Positions 8,303 through 16,750 of a stretch of 64,000 nt of DNA are shown piece by piece. Every line of letters begins with the position of its first letter. Positions within the stretch are counted from its first letter, which is position 1. The notes under the pieces were generated by a model that saw only the letters and a program-made list of their open reading frames with translations, was not told where the DNA came from and made no database searches. The DNA comes from Stenotrophomonas maltophilia (GTDB lineage: Bacteria; Pseudomonadota; Gammaproteobacteria; Xanthomonadales; Xanthomonadaceae). The translations under genes were made by a program, and so were the position numbers. The stretch is from NCBI RefSeq assembly GCF_006970445.1, contig NZ_CP033877.1:814750-878749 (forward strand), read 5' to 3'.

Positions 8303-8655
8303 TTTGCCGGCCAGCGGCCGGCACTATCGAATCCACGTGTGGCGGCTGCATTGGGTAGGTGCGGACCCTGGTCCGCACGCGTTTGCCGGCCAGCGGGCGG
8401 CACTACCGAATCCACGTGTGGCGGCTGCATCGGGTAGGTGCGAACCTTGGTCCGCACGCGTTTGCCGGCCAGCGGCCGGCACTACCGAATCCACGTGTGG
8501 CGGCTGCATCGGGTAGGTGCGGACCTTGGTCCGCACGCGTTTGCCGGCCAGCGGCCGGCACTACCGAATCCACGTGTGGCGGCTGCATCGGGTAGGTGCG
8601 GACCCTGGTCCGCACGCGTTTGCCGGCCAGCGGCCGGCACTACCGAATCCACGCA
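8303..8655. repeat. 79-bp tandem array of paired GTAG palindromes
   Basis: Units begin at 8303, 8382, 8461, 8540 and 8619, each exactly 79 bp apart; the fifth is cut short near 8655. Every full unit holds two facing stem-loops. One is headed by GTAG on the plus strand (GTAGGTGCGGACC, then GGTCCGCAC). The other is headed by GTAG on the minus strand (seen as GCCGGCCAGCGGCCGGCACTAC). A constant CGAATCCACGTGTGGCGGCTG joins units. The arms match the SMAG repeat type of S. maltophilia, so this is a tandemly amplified dimer. Units differ at only a few bases. Confidence 0.93.
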
Positions 8656-8673
8656 TGGCGTGGATCCACGTGC

Positions 8674-9093
8674 TCAGCGCGCCAGCCAGGCGCCTACGGC
8701 CACGGCCACGGCCAGCCACAGCCATTCCACCGCGCCGTTGGCCAGGGTAATCAGCGTCCAGGCCAGGTGCGGACCCATCCGCATCGTGGCGTCCCACAGA
8801 TCCAGCCCGATCGAACCGCCCATCCAGGCGCTGGCGATAGCCCAGTTGGCCACGGCGGCCACCAGCAACGTGCCGAGCACGACCAGGGCGACGCGCAGCC
8901 GGCCCGGGCCCAGCGTGCCCAGGCGCAGCATGAACACCAGTTCCAGGGCGGCCAGTACCGCCATCCAGCCGACCTGCCGGCCGGTCATCAGCGCCAGCAC
9001 CATCCAGGCGAGGGGAGCAACAAGCAGACCCAGCAACAGCATGAGGGGCCAGAGCCAGGTCACGGTCCTGGCACGCGCGGCATTGGAGGACAT
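8674..9093 (-). CDS. Small integral membrane protein, unknown
   Basis: A 139-residue protein starting MSSNAARARTVTWLWPLMLL, with GGGAG about 7 nt before the ATG at 9093. Roughly four hydrophobic helices are visible: WPLMLLLGLLVAPLAWMVLA, MAVLAALELVFML, LRVALVVLGTLLVAAVANWA, and one near the C-terminus around EWLWLAVAVAVGAWLA. I recognise no family. It is monocistronic between the tandem repeat array and the divergent sufT. The C-terminus lies close to the array, which may therefore sit in its 3' untranslated region. Confidence 0.7.
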   Translation of the reverse strand: MSSNAARARTVTWLWPLMLLLGLLVAPLAWMVLALMTGRQVGWMAVLAALELVFMLRLGTLGPGRLRVALVVLGTLLVAAVANWAIASAWMGGSIGLDLWDATMRMGPHLAWTLITLANGAVEWLWLAVAVAVGAWLAR

Positions 9094-9215
9094 CGAAGCT
9101 CCCTGAAGATCGCCCACAGGATACTGTGGTTTGCCGCAGTGCACCGGCGGTGCCGGGGCGGCTGGGCTAGAATGCCGTCTTGCGTGGCCGCGGCCACGGC
9201 CCCATATCGGTCCCC

Positions 9216-9767
9216 ATGTATTCCCGTAGCAGCGAACCTGTCCACTTCGAACGCGATTGCGAGGCCGTGATGGTCCCGCAGGGCGACACCGTGACCCTGC
9301 CTGCCGGCAGCTATGGGTACATCACCCAGGCGCTGGGTGGCAGTTATTCGGTGTTCGTCGAGGGCAACCTGTTCCGCATCGCCGGCAAGGACGGCGATGC
9401 CATCGGCAAGGAGGCGCCGGCACCGCTCGAGCTGCCGGCCGACGCCACCGATGAGCAGGTGGAACAGCTGGTGTGGCAGCAGCTGCGTACCTGCTTCGAC
9501 CCGGAAATTCCGGTCAACATCGTCGAACTGGGCCTGGTCTATGAAGTCGAGATCAAGCACCTGGACGAAGGCAAGCGCGAGATCGACGTGAAGATGACCC
9601 TGACTGCACCGGGCTGCGGCATGGGCGAGATCCTGGTCGACGACGTGCGCAGCAAGCTTGAAATGATCCCGACGGTGGCCGAGGCCGACGTCGACCTGGT
9701 GTTCGACCCGCCGTGGAACCAGCACATGATGTCCGAGGCGGCGCGGCTCGAGACCGGCATGCTTTGA
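9216..9767 (+). CDS. sufT: Fe-S cluster assembly protein SufT (MIP18/DUF59 family)
   Basis: A 183-residue protein. The N-terminal part (MVPQGDTVTLPAGSYGYITQ) is the extension seen in stand-alone SufT. The C-terminal DUF59/MIP18 domain carries FDPEIPVNIVELGLVYEVEI and the conserved LTAPGCGMGEILVDDV with its cysteine, then VFDPPWNQHMMSEAAR. Family members help deliver or mature Fe-S clusters. The ATG at 9216 (MYSRSSEP) is preferred over an in-frame TTG at 9180. No other suf gene is adjacent here. Confidence 0.88.
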   Translation: MYSRSSEPVHFERDCEAVMVPQGDTVTLPAGSYGYITQALGGSYSVFVEGNLFRIAGKDGDAIGKEAPAPLELPADATDEQVEQLVWQQLRTCFDPEIPVNIVELGLVYEVEIKHLDEGKREIDVKMTLTAPGCGMGEILVDDVRSKLEMIPTVAEADVDLVFDPPWNQHMMSEAARLETGML

Positions 9768-9771
9768 CCCA

Positions 9772-9801
9772 GGGCCCGCAGTGACGCGGGCCCGGCACTA
9801 C
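9772..9801 (-). repeat. GTAG-headed palindrome downstream of sufT
   Basis: GGGCCCGC and GCGGGCCC pair around a 6-nt loop and are followed by GGCACTAC, that is a GTAG head on the minus strand. It fits the SMAG type and fills most of the sufT-ilvE gap. It may also act as a terminator for sufT, although there is no T-run. Confidence 0.65.
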
Positions 9802-9826
9802 CCGCAACCAGAACAGGAATCCTCCG

Positions 9827-10921
9827 GTGTCCCAGTCCATCCCCAGCTTCGCCGTCACCCGTTCGGACCACCCGCGCAGCGCTGAAGAGCGCGCCAAGAT
9901 CCTGGAGAAGCCGGGCTTCGGCCTGCACTTCACCGATCACATGGTGGAAGTGCGCTGGGACAAGGACACCGGCTGGCACAACGCCAACGTACGTGCCTAC
10001 GGCCCGCTGCAGCTGGACCCGGCCGCGGCCGTGCTGCACTACGGCCAGGAAATCTTCGAAGGCATCAAGGCCTACCGCCATGCCGACGGCTCGATCTGGA
10101 CCTTCCGCCCGGATGCCAACGGCCGTCGCCTGCAGCGTTCGGCGCAGCGCCTGGCGCTGCCGGAACTGCCGGTGGAGATCTTCGTCGAATCGCTGAAGCA
10201 GCTGATCGCGGTTGACAGTGACTGGGTGCCGTCGGCCGATGAGTCGAGCCTGTACTTCCGTCCGTTCATGATCGGCGACGAAGCCTTCCTCGGCGTGCGC
10301 GGCGCGCACAAGGCCGGCTACTACGTCATTGCCAGCCCGGCTGGCCCGTACTTCGCCAAGGGCGTCGCTCCGGTGTCGATCTGGCTGTCGACCGAGTACG
10401 CACGTGCGGCCAAGGGTGGCACCGGTGCCGCCAAGTGCGGCGGCAACTACGCCGCCTCGCTGCTGCCGCAGCAGAAGGCGCAGGCGCAGGGCTGCTCGCA
10501 GGTGCTGTTCCTCGACCCGGTCGAAGGCAAGTACCTGGAAGAACTCGGTGGCATGAACGTGTTCCTGGTCTACAAGGACGGCACGCTGGTCACCCCGGAA
10601 CTGTCCGGCAGCATCCTCGAGGGCATCACCCGCGAGAGCATCCTGCAGCTGGCCCGCGACCGTGGCATGAAGGTCGAAGAGCGCAAGGTCAGCATTGACG
10701 AATGGAAGGACGGCGTTGCCTCCGGTGCGATCAGCGAAGTGTTTGCCTGTGGCACCGCCGCGGTGGTCACCCCGATCGGCCAGCTGAAGGGCGAGGGCTT
10801 CTCGGTGGGTGACATCAACGCGCCGGCCGGCGAAGTGACCATGTCGCTGCGCAAGGAACTGACCGACATCCAGTACGGCCGCCTGCCGGACCGCCACAAC
10901 TGGCTGGTCAAGCTGGGCTGA
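9827..10921 (+). CDS. ilvE: Branched-chain amino acid aminotransferase
   Basis: A 364-residue class IV PLP aminotransferase that transfers amino groups between glutamate and the 2-oxo acids of Val, Leu and Ile. It is of the longer, eukaryote-like type: LHYGQEIFEGIKAYR near residue 70, the PLP lysine at residue 203 in GAAKCGGNYAASL, and ELGGMNVFLVYKDG then GSILEGITRESILQLAR. The start is GTG at 9827. The end is DRHNWLVKLG. It is monocistronic, followed by a GTAG palindrome and a good rho-independent terminator. Confidence 0.96.
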   Translation: MSQSIPSFAVTRSDHPRSAEERAKILEKPGFGLHFTDHMVEVRWDKDTGWHNANVRAYGPLQLDPAAAVLHYGQEIFEGIKAYRHADGSIWTFRPDANGRRLQRSAQRLALPELPVEIFVESLKQLIAVDSDWVPSADESSLYFRPFMIGDEAFLGVRGAHKAGYYVIASPAGPYFAKGVAPVSIWLSTEYARAAKGGTGAAKCGGNYAASLLPQQKAQAQGCSQVLFLDPVEGKYLEELGGMNVFLVYKDGTLVTPELSGSILEGITRESILQLARDRGMKVEERKVSIDEWKDGVASGAISEVFACGTAAVVTPIGQLKGEGFSVGDINAPAGEVTMSLRKELTDIQYGRLPDRHNWLVKLG

Positions 10922-10937
10922 TCGCCCACGCTGAACT

Positions 10938-10961
10938 GTAGAGCCGAGCCCACGCTCGGCT
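10938..10961 (+). repeat. GTAG palindrome (SMAG type)
   Basis: GTAGA then GCCGAGC and GCTCGGC arms with a short loop, in the ilvE 3' untranslated region just before the terminator. A sister copy with similar arms follows nusG at 54631. Confidence 0.85.
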
Positions 10962-10970
10962 GCGCTTCTG

Positions 10971-11005
10971 GAAAGCCCGTCCCTGTGACGGGCTTTCTGC
11001 GTTTT
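10971..11005 (+). terminator. Rho-independent terminator of ilvE
   Basis: A GAAAGCCCGT/ACGGGCTTTC stem with a short loop, followed by TGCGTTTT. The position, 50 bp after the ilvE stop, fits. Confidence 0.85.
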
Positions 11006-11017
11006 GGACAGGTGGGT

Positions 11018-11057
11018 GGGGTCAGATCCCTTTCCGTGGAAAAAGGGATCTGACCCC
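11018..11057. repeat. GGGGTCAGATCC-type palindrome
   Basis: Arms GGGGTCAGATCCCTTTCC and GGAAAAAGGGATCTGACCCC (one unpaired base). It is the same family as 4957-4997 and 16887-16927, located after the ilvE terminator. Confidence 0.85.
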
Positions 11058-11378
11058 GCCGACAGTGGACGCCGATGTCGGCAAAGTCATCGCAGGACAC
11101 GTGATGACCCAGTCAGGTGCGTGCAGGGCACGAGAAAGTTCCTTCACCTTCACAAACCTTCGACCCGAGAAGTCTCAGAACGAACATTTCATCTTGCTGA
11201 AAAGACGCTGAAAATCTTGTGGTGTCCGGTTTTGGTCTTTAGCGTCATCTGCACGGCGGATCGTTAGGGGGATCCGCTGACTCACCGGTCTTCGAACCTC
11301 GCCAACGCAAGCCAGCCCAGGGTTCGGGCCGGTGCTTCTGCCGATTCCGGCATTCACACCACTAGAAAGGGAAATACG
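11058..11378 (+). promoter_or_regulatory. Upstream region of the secreted protease gene
   Basis: About 320 bp without a gene. It is less G+C-rich than its surroundings, with AT-rich tracts near 11150-11240 (for example CATTTCATCTTGCTGAAAAG). No confident sigma-70 hexamer pair is visible. It probably carries the promoter and an untranslated leader of the S8 protease gene. The ribosome site AGAAAGGGA lies just before 11379. Confidence 0.45.
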
Positions 11379-13118
11379 ATGTCCCAGGTAACGCAACCGC
11401 GTGTGCGTCGAGTGTGGGTGGTTCTTGGTGCGTCCGTTCTGTCATCGCTGCTGCTGGCCACGCCTGCGCTGGCCGGTGACGTCCAGCTCAGCGGCCTGCA
11501 GTCCGCGCCGACGCACCAGCGCTTCATCGTGAAGTACCGCGACGGCAGTGCGCCGGTGGCCAACACCACCGCACTGGCTTCTTCGCTGAAGAGTGCCGCT
11601 GCCGGCCTGGCCAGCAGCCAGGGCCGCGCGCTGGGCCTGCAGGAGGTCCGCAAGCTGGCCGTCGGCCCGACCCTGGTCAGGACCGATCGCCCGCTCGACC
11701 AGGCCGAATCCGAGCTGCTGATGCGCAAGCTCGCCGCCGACCCGAACGTGGAATACGTCGAAGTCGACCAGATCATGCGTGCGACGCTGACCCCGAACGA
11801 CACCCGCTTCAGCGAACAGTGGGGCTTCGGTACCTCCAACGCGTCGATCAACGTGCGGCCGGCCTGGGACAAGGCCACCGGCACCGGCGTGGTGGTGGCC
11901 GTGATCGATACCGGCATCACCAACCATCCCGATCTCAACGCCAACATCCTGCCGGGCTATGACTTCATCAGCGACGCCGCGATGGCACGCGATGGCGGTG
12001 GCCGCGACAACAATCCGAACGACGAAGGCGACTGGTACGGCGCCAACGAGTGCGGCTCGGGCATCCCGGCCTCCAACTCCAGCTGGCACGGTACCCACGT
12101 CGCCGGCACCGTGGCGGCGGTGACCAACAACAGCACCGGCGTGGCTGGTACTGCGTTCAATGCCAAGGTCGTGCCGGTGCGCGTGCTCGGCAAGTGCGGC
12201 GGTTACACCTCCGACATCGCCGACGCGATCGTGTGGGCTTCTGGCGGCACCGTCAGTGGCGTGCCGGCCAATGCCAACCCGGCCGAAGTCATCAACATGT
12301 CGCTGGGTGGCGGCGGTACCTGCTCGGCCACCTACCAGAATGCGATCAACGGCGCGGTCAGCCGTGGTACCACCGTGGTGGTCGCCGCTGGCAACAGCAA
12401 CACCAACGTGTCCTCGTCGGTGCCGGCCAACTGCGCGAACGTGATCGCGGTGGCGGCCACGACCTCGGCCGGTGCGCGTGCCAGCTTCTCCAACTACGGT
12501 GCCGGCATCGACATTTCCGGCCCGGGCCAGAGCATCCTGTCCACCCTCAACACCGGCACCACCACGCCGGGCAGCGCTACCTATGCGTCCTACAACGGCA
12601 CCTCGATGGCGGCGCCGCATGTGGCCGGCGTGGTTGCACTGATGCAGTCGGTGGCGCCGACCGCGCTGAGTCCGGCACAGGTCGAGAGCATCATCAAGAG
12701 CACCGCACGCCCGCTGCCGGGCGCCTGCTCGGGTGGCTGCGGCGCCGGCATCGTCGACGCCAATGCGGCCGTGGATGCGGCGATCAATGGCGGTGGCCCG
12801 AACCCGGGCGGCAATGTGCTGCAGAACAACGTGCCGGTGACCGGCCTGGGTGCTGCAACCGGTGCCGAGCTGAACTACACCGTCGCCGTTCCGGCCGGCA
12901 GCACCCAGCTGCGCGTGGCGATCAGTGGCGGCAGCGGTGATGCCGACCTGTACGTGCGCCAGGGCAGTGCCCCGACCGATACCACCTATACCTGCCGTCC
13001 GTACCTGAGCGGCAACAGCGAGACCTGCACCATCAACAGCCCTGCCGCCGGCACCTGGTATGTGCGGGTGAAGGCCTACAGCACCTTCTCGGGCCTGACC
13101 CTCAACGCCCAGTACTGA
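11379..13118 (+). CDS. Secreted S8 serine protease (subtilase) with PPC domain
   Basis: A 579-residue preproenzyme. The signal peptide is residues 1-32 (ending ATPALAG). An I9-like propeptide follows to about residue 135 (RFIVKYRDG through PNVEYVEVDQIM). The subtilisin catalytic domain has Asp177 in VVAVIDTGI, His237 in WHGTHVAGTVA and Ser409 in NGTSMAAPHVAG. After a Gly/Pro linker (NGGGPNPGGN) comes a C-terminal pre-peptidase (PPC) beta domain with GDADLYVRQG and TWYVRVKAYS, usually removed on maturation. The layout matches the extracellular alkaline proteases of S. maltophilia (StmPr type); which paralogue is not decided. Secretion is expected through Sec and the type II system. Confidence 0.94.
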   Translation: MSQVTQPRVRRVWVVLGASVLSSLLLATPALAGDVQLSGLQSAPTHQRFIVKYRDGSAPVANTTALASSLKSAAAGLASSQGRALGLQEVRKLAVGPTLVRTDRPLDQAESELLMRKLAADPNVEYVEVDQIMRATLTPNDTRFSEQWGFGTSNASINVRPAWDKATGTGVVVAVIDTGITNHPDLNANILPGYDFISDAAMARDGGGRDNNPNDEGDWYGANECGSGIPASNSSWHGTHVAGTVAAVTNNSTGVAGTAFNAKVVPVRVLGKCGGYTSDIADAIVWASGGTVSGVPANANPAEVINMSLGGGGTCSATYQNAINGAVSRGTTVVVAAGNSNTNVSSSVPANCANVIAVAATTSAGARASFSNYGAGIDISGPGQSILSTLNTGTTTPGSATYASYNGTSMAAPHVAGVVALMQSVAPTALSPAQVESIIKSTARPLPGACSGGCGAGIVDANAAVDAAINGGGPNPGGNVLQNNVPVTGLGAATGAELNYTVAVPAGSTQLRVAISGGSGDADLYVRQGSAPTDTTYTCRPYLSGNSETCTINSPAAGTWYVRVKAYSTFSGLTLNAQY

Positions 13119-13140
13119 GCCCAAGTCCCTCTCCAAGGGC

Positions 13141-13168
13141 ACGCCCCGGTTCCGGCCGGGGCGTTTTT
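13141..13168 (+). terminator. Rho-independent terminator of the protease gene
   Basis: ACGCCCCGG and CCGGGGCGT arms around a short loop, followed directly by a T-run; it starts 22 bp after the protease stop codon. Confidence 0.88.
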
Positions 13169-13174
13169 CTTTGG

Positions 13175-13233
13175 GTAGGTGCCGACCTTCCGGGGCGTCT
13201 TCTCTTTGGGTAGGTGCCGACCTTGGTCGGCAC
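13175..13233 (+). repeat. Truncated and intact GTAG palindromes in tandem
   Basis: An intact SMAG-type hairpin lies at 13210-13233 (GTAGGTGCCGACC, then GGTCGGCAC). Thirty-five bases earlier, from 13175, the same head and left arm occur but break off before the right arm. The surrounding TTTGGGTAGGTGCCGACCTT is duplicated, suggesting a partial tandem duplication. Confidence 0.85.
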
Positions 13234-13241
13234 GCTGTTCC

Positions 13242-13736
13242 TCAGACCGACTCGAAGCGGTTCGCAGCGACGTTCTTGCGCACGTGCTGCGGGTCGAAAA
13301 TGCGCCCGTTCATCGCGATGTACACGCCGGTCGGCAGCGACTGCACCGCACCGATCGCACAGCCGATGTTGAACTCGGCATCCGAGCCGCGGAAGCGTGC
13401 CGGGCTCAGCGCGCCGGTCATCACGATGGTCTTGTCCGGGATCGTCGCCAGCACCTTGCCGGTCTGCACCATCGAATCGGTGCCGTGGGTCACCAGCACG
13501 TGCCGGGTCGGCTGCGCGGCGATGGTGGCGCGGATCAGCTCGCGGTCCTCATCGTTGATGTGCAGAGAATCCTTGCGCAGGATCGGAATCACGTTGAAGC
13601 GGAACGTCACGCCCAGCTCGCGCAGGATCATGCCGATCTGCGGATCGCCGATCTGGTAGTCCGACTTGTCGTCGAAGTAGATCTTGTCGATCGTGCCACC
13701 GGTGGTGACGACCAGGAGCTCTTCCATCATGTGCAT
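13242..13736 (-). CDS. Asparaginase N-terminal-domain protein
   Basis: About 161-164 residues covering only the N-terminal domain of type I/II asparaginases. VVTTGGTIDKIYFDDK holds the first catalytic Thr region and LVTHGTDSMVQTGK holds the Thr-Asp motif, with IVMTGALSPARFRGSDAEFN after it. Full asparaginases have a second domain of about 150 residues, which is absent here. The frame ends normally at NRFESV, with no sign of a second domain downstream. Short single-domain proteins like this may be a family of their own rather than a broken gene. The start is uncertain among ATGs at 13736, 13730 and 13727. Activity is unproven. Confidence 0.75.
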   Translation of the reverse strand: MHMMEELLVVTTGGTIDKIYFDDKSDYQIGDPQIGMILRELGVTFRFNVIPILRKDSLHINDEDRELIRATIAAQPTRHVLVTHGTDSMVQTGKVLATIPDKTIVMTGALSPARFRGSDAEFNIGCAIGAVQSLPTGVYIAMNGRIFDPQHVRKNVAANRFESV

Positions 13737-13806
13737 GCGCGAAACCAGGACAGGTACTGCGGCGCGGGGCCAGGAATGCAGATGATACGGCCCTGCGGGC
13801 GCAGCG

Positions 13807-14142
13807 TCAGCGTCGCTTGCCGAAGCGGGCGCGCAGGCCGGGCAGGCTGGCGCTGAAGATCACCAGCAGCGCCAGCGCGATCTCGATCAGCGCCAGCCAG
13901 CGCGTTTCCGGGTGGCTCCAGGCACTCATCACGCCGTGGCTGAACCAGCCCAGCGCCAGCACCGAGGCCCAGAATCCGGCCTTGCGCCAGCCCAGGCGCA
14001 CGGCGATGGCCAGCGCCAGCGGTGGTGCGGTGAACACCAGCTGGGTTGCCAGCCAGTGCTTGTCATTGATGAACCAACCCGCGAACAGGGCGGCCAGCCC
14101 CATCAGGGCCAGCAGCAGGACCGTGCGCGGGGCGCGGTTCAT
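13807..14142 (-). CDS. DUF2069 membrane protein
   Basis: A 111-residue protein with four hydrophobic helices: TVLLLALMGLAALFAGWFI, LVFTAPPLALAIAVRLGW, FWASVLALGWFSHGVMSAW and LALIEIALALLVIFSASL. The spacing and the FSHGV motif match DUF2069, small inner-membrane proteins commonly found next to wrbA in gammaproteobacteria. Its ATG overlaps the wrbA stop (ATGA), so the pair is co-translated. Function unknown. Confidence 0.82.
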   Translation of the reverse strand: MNRAPRTVLLLALMGLAALFAGWFINDKHWLATQLVFTAPPLALAIAVRLGWRKAGFWASVLALGWFSHGVMSAWSHPETRWLALIEIALALLVIFSASLPGLRARFGKRR

Positions 14143-14732
14143 CGGGCCAACCGCTGCGCGATGTCGGCCACCCGGCGCCCCAGCGCTCGCGCCAGCACTG
14201 CTTCGTCGTCGGTCGGCTGCGGGTCGTCGGCGGCACCGGCCACGTGGCTGGCGCCGTAGGGTGTACCGCCACTGGTGGTATGGCTCAGCGCCGGCTCGGT
14301 GAATGGTATGCCGACGATCACGCAGCCATGGTGCAGCAGCGGCACCTGCATCGACAGCAGGGTCGATTCCTGCCCGCCATGCATGGATGCGGTGGACGTG
14401 AACACGCCGGCCGGCTTGCCGGACAGGGTGCCGTTGACCCATTCGGCGCCCAGCCCATCCAGGAAGTGCTTCACCGGCGCGGCCATGTTGCCGAAGCGGG
14501 TCGGGCTGCCGAGCAGCAGGCCCTGGCATTCGACCAGGTCCTGCACGCTTACGTAGGGGGCGCCATCGTCGGGGACTGGCGGCTGCGCGGTCTGGGTCAC
14601 TGCGGCCACCGGCGGCACCGTGCGCAGGCGCGCGGTCATGCCCGGCACCTCGCCGATGCCCCGCGCGATCTGGCGCGCCAGCCGTGCCACCGAACCGCCC
14701 CGGCTGTAGTACAGCACCAGAATCTCGCCCAT
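14139..14732 (-). CDS. wrbA: NAD(P)H:quinone oxidoreductase, WrbA family
   Basis: A 197-residue flavodoxin-like enzyme. The FMN phosphate loop is LVLYYSRGGSVARLAR at the N-terminus. The WrbA signature LLLGSPTRFGNMAAPVKHFLDGLG is near residue 95, and the C-terminal half has FTSTASMHGGQESTLLSM and SHTTSGGTPYGASHVAG. WrbA enzymes reduce quinones by two electrons, limiting redox cycling. The ATG at 14732 is backed by GAGGAGAAG upstream. It shares a minus-strand operon with the DUF2069 gene and is divergent from the yihY-type gene. Confidence 0.93.
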   Translation of the reverse strand: MGEILVLYYSRGGSVARLARQIARGIGEVPGMTARLRTVPPVAAVTQTAQPPVPDDGAPYVSVQDLVECQGLLLGSPTRFGNMAAPVKHFLDGLGAEWVNGTLSGKPAGVFTSTASMHGGQESTLLSMQVPLLHHGCVIVGIPFTEPALSHTTSGGTPYGASHVAGAADDPQPTDDEAVLARALGRRVADIAQRLAR

Positions 14733-14809
14733 CGTGCCCGCTTCTCCTCGTCGTGTGGCCACCAGTATGGCTATCCTGCGAGCATTCCGCATCGGGTACC
14801 CTTTCGCCG

Positions 14810-16084
14810 ATGGAACCTTTGGATACGCTCAACCTGTGGATGGAGCGCGCGCGGGATCGCGCACGGGCCATCAGTTTCGGCCGCTTCCTGTGGCATCGCT
14901 TCCTCGACGACCGCCTGTTCCAGGCAGCGGCGGCGCTGGCGTACACCACGGTGTTCGCGCTGGTGCCGCTGGCCATCGTGGTATTCGGTGTGCTGTCGGC
15001 CTTCCCTGTCTTCGACCGCTGGAGCGATCAGCTCAGCGACTACGTGTTTTCCAACTTCGTGCCCTCTGCGGCGCGCGCGGCCGAGGGCTACCTGCGGCAG
15101 TTCTCGGCCAGTGCCGGCCAGCTGACGGCGGCCGGCTTCATCGCACTGGTGGCCTCACTGCTGATCACGCTCAACAGCGTGGAAGAGACCTTCAACCAGA
15201 TCTGGCGGGTCGGCTCGACCCGGCCCAAGCTGACCCGCTTCCTGGTCTACTGGACCGTACTGACCCTGGGCGCCATGCTGGCCGCCGCATCGCTGGCGGT
15301 ATCGGCGAGGGTGTTCGCGATGCCGTTGTTCGGTACCCAGGAGGGCCGTTGGCTGGCCGAGTTTGCGCTGCGCCTGGCGCCGATCCTGATCGAGTTCGTC
15401 TGCATCACGCTGATGTTCCGGGTGGTGCCGCACCACACCGTGAAATGGCGGCACGCCGTGCCCGGCGCGATCCTGGCGGCGGTCATCCTTGAACTGGTGA
15501 AGTGGGGCATCGGCGCCTACCTGGGCAGCTTCCAGTCCTACCAGAAGCTGTATGGCACGGTGGCTTTCGTGCCGATCCTGCTGCTGTGGATCTACCTGTG
15601 CTGGGTGGCCGTGCTGCTCGGCGCGTCGCTGGCCTCATCGATGGCGGCCTTCCGCTACCAGCCGGTTGAACTGCGCCTGCCGCAGGGTTACGAGTTCTAC
15701 GGCCTGCTGCGCCTGCTCGGTCGCTTCCACCATGCCCGTGCCAAGGGTAAGGGCCTGGCCGACGATGAAATCCTGCGGCTGGAACCGCTGCTGACCGACT
15801 CCCTGCTGCAGGATCTGGCCTGCAACCTGCAGGAGATCGGCCTGCTGCGCCGCGATGAACGTGGCGAGTGGCTGCTGTCGCGAGACCTGGACCAGGTCAG
15901 CCTGGCCGATCTGTACGAATGCACCCAGCTGCGCATCCCGGTTGCCGAGCAGCACCTGCCGTACCGCGATGACAGCCTGGGCCGTGCCGCATTGGCGGCG
16001 CTGGACGATCTGCGACTGCCCCTGCGTGAACGCCTGAAGCGCAAGGTCAGTGATATCTATACCGAATCTGGAGACACGCCATGA
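14810..16084 (+). CDS. YihY family inner membrane protein
   Basis: A 424-residue protein. The first 290 residues hold about six membrane helices with the YihY/BrkB pattern: LAYTTVFALVPLAIVVFGVL, LLITLNSVEETFNQIWRVG, then PGAILAAVILELVKWG, and GTVAFVPILLLWIYLCWVAV. The family was once called ribonuclease BN, an assignment now considered wrong; it is a membrane protein of uncertain role. A cytoplasmic C-terminal extension (about 130 residues) resembles a winged-helix module. The stop overlaps the next gene's ATG, linking it to the thioredoxin-like lipoprotein. Its start lies about 80 bp from the divergent wrbA start. Confidence 0.88.
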   Translation: MEPLDTLNLWMERARDRARAISFGRFLWHRFLDDRLFQAAAALAYTTVFALVPLAIVVFGVLSAFPVFDRWSDQLSDYVFSNFVPSAARAAEGYLRQFSASAGQLTAAGFIALVASLLITLNSVEETFNQIWRVGSTRPKLTRFLVYWTVLTLGAMLAAASLAVSARVFAMPLFGTQEGRWLAEFALRLAPILIEFVCITLMFRVVPHHTVKWRHAVPGAILAAVILELVKWGIGAYLGSFQSYQKLYGTVAFVPILLLWIYLCWVAVLLGASLASSMAAFRYQPVELRLPQGYEFYGLLRLLGRFHHARAKGKGLADDEILRLEPLLTDSLLQDLACNLQEIGLLRRDERGEWLLSRDLDQVSLADLYECTQLRIPVAEQHLPYRDDSLGRAALAALDDLRLPLRERLKRKVSDIYTESGDTP

Positions 16085-16656
16085 CCCGCAAGACCCCGTT
16101 GCCGCTGCTGCTTCCATTGACCCTGCTGCTGGCCCTGGCCGCCTGCAAACCGGCACAGGAACCGACTCCGGCCAGCAGCCAGCCGCCGGCGCAGGCACCG
16201 ACGCCGAGTGCACCGGCACCGGTCGAGGAGACCCCGGCCGAGCGCACCACCGCCGAGTTCCCGACGCTGAAGATGAAGGCGGTGGATGGCAGCGACTACG
16301 ACCTGGCCGCGCATCGTGGCAAGTGGGTGGTGGTGAACTTCTGGGCTACCTGGTGCGCACCGTGCCGCAAGGAGATGCCTGAGCTGTCGGCGCTGCATGC
16401 GATGCGCAGCAACATTGAGGTGGTCGGCCTGGCCTATGAGGACATCGAAGTGCCGGAGATGCAGTCGTTCCTGACCAAGCATCCGGTGACCTATCCGATC
16501 GTGATCGTGGACCCGTTCGATCCACCGGCGGACTTCGCCACACCGCGTGGCCTGCCGCTGACGCACCTGCTGGATCCGCAGGGCAAGCTGGCCCACACCT
16601 TCCTCGGCCCGGTGACCGCCGCCGACATCGAAAAGCAGATCGCGGCTGCCAAGTAG
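16081..16656 (+). CDS. TlpA/ResA-like thioredoxin lipoprotein
   Basis: A 191-residue protein with a lipoprotein signal peptide (LLLALAAC, lipid-modified Cys22), a Pro/Ala-rich linker to about residue 55 and a thioredoxin fold. The redox pair is Cys92/Cys95 in [14 protein letters not shown]. The cis-Pro region [19 protein letters not shown] is present. Such proteins reduce disulfides in periplasmic or surface proteins, often cytochromes. It overlaps the upstream YihY gene by 4 bp (ATGA). No partner cytochrome gene is adjacent, so the substrate is open. Confidence 0.9.
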   Translation: MTRKTPLPLLLPLTLLLALAACKPAQEPTPASSQPPAQAPTPSAPAPVEETPAERTTAEFPTLKMKAVDGSDYDLAAHRGKWVVVNFWATWCAPCRKEMPELSALHAMRSNIEVVGLAYEDIEVPEMQSFLTKHPVTYPIVIVDPFDPPADFATPRGLPLTHLLDPQGKLAHTFLGPVTAADIEKQIAAAK

Positions 16657-16750
16657 TGGGTTGGTCGGCAGGGCCTGCGGCCCTGCACCCGTGGAGGCCA
16701 GAGCAACGGCAACGGCAACAGCCGAAGCAAAGGCGGGTCTCCTGAGGGAT

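Noticed and set aside
8303..8655. Possible CRISPR array
   Set aside because: The whole 79-bp unit repeats without unique spacers, and the unit itself is made of GTAG palindromes; no cas genes are nearby.
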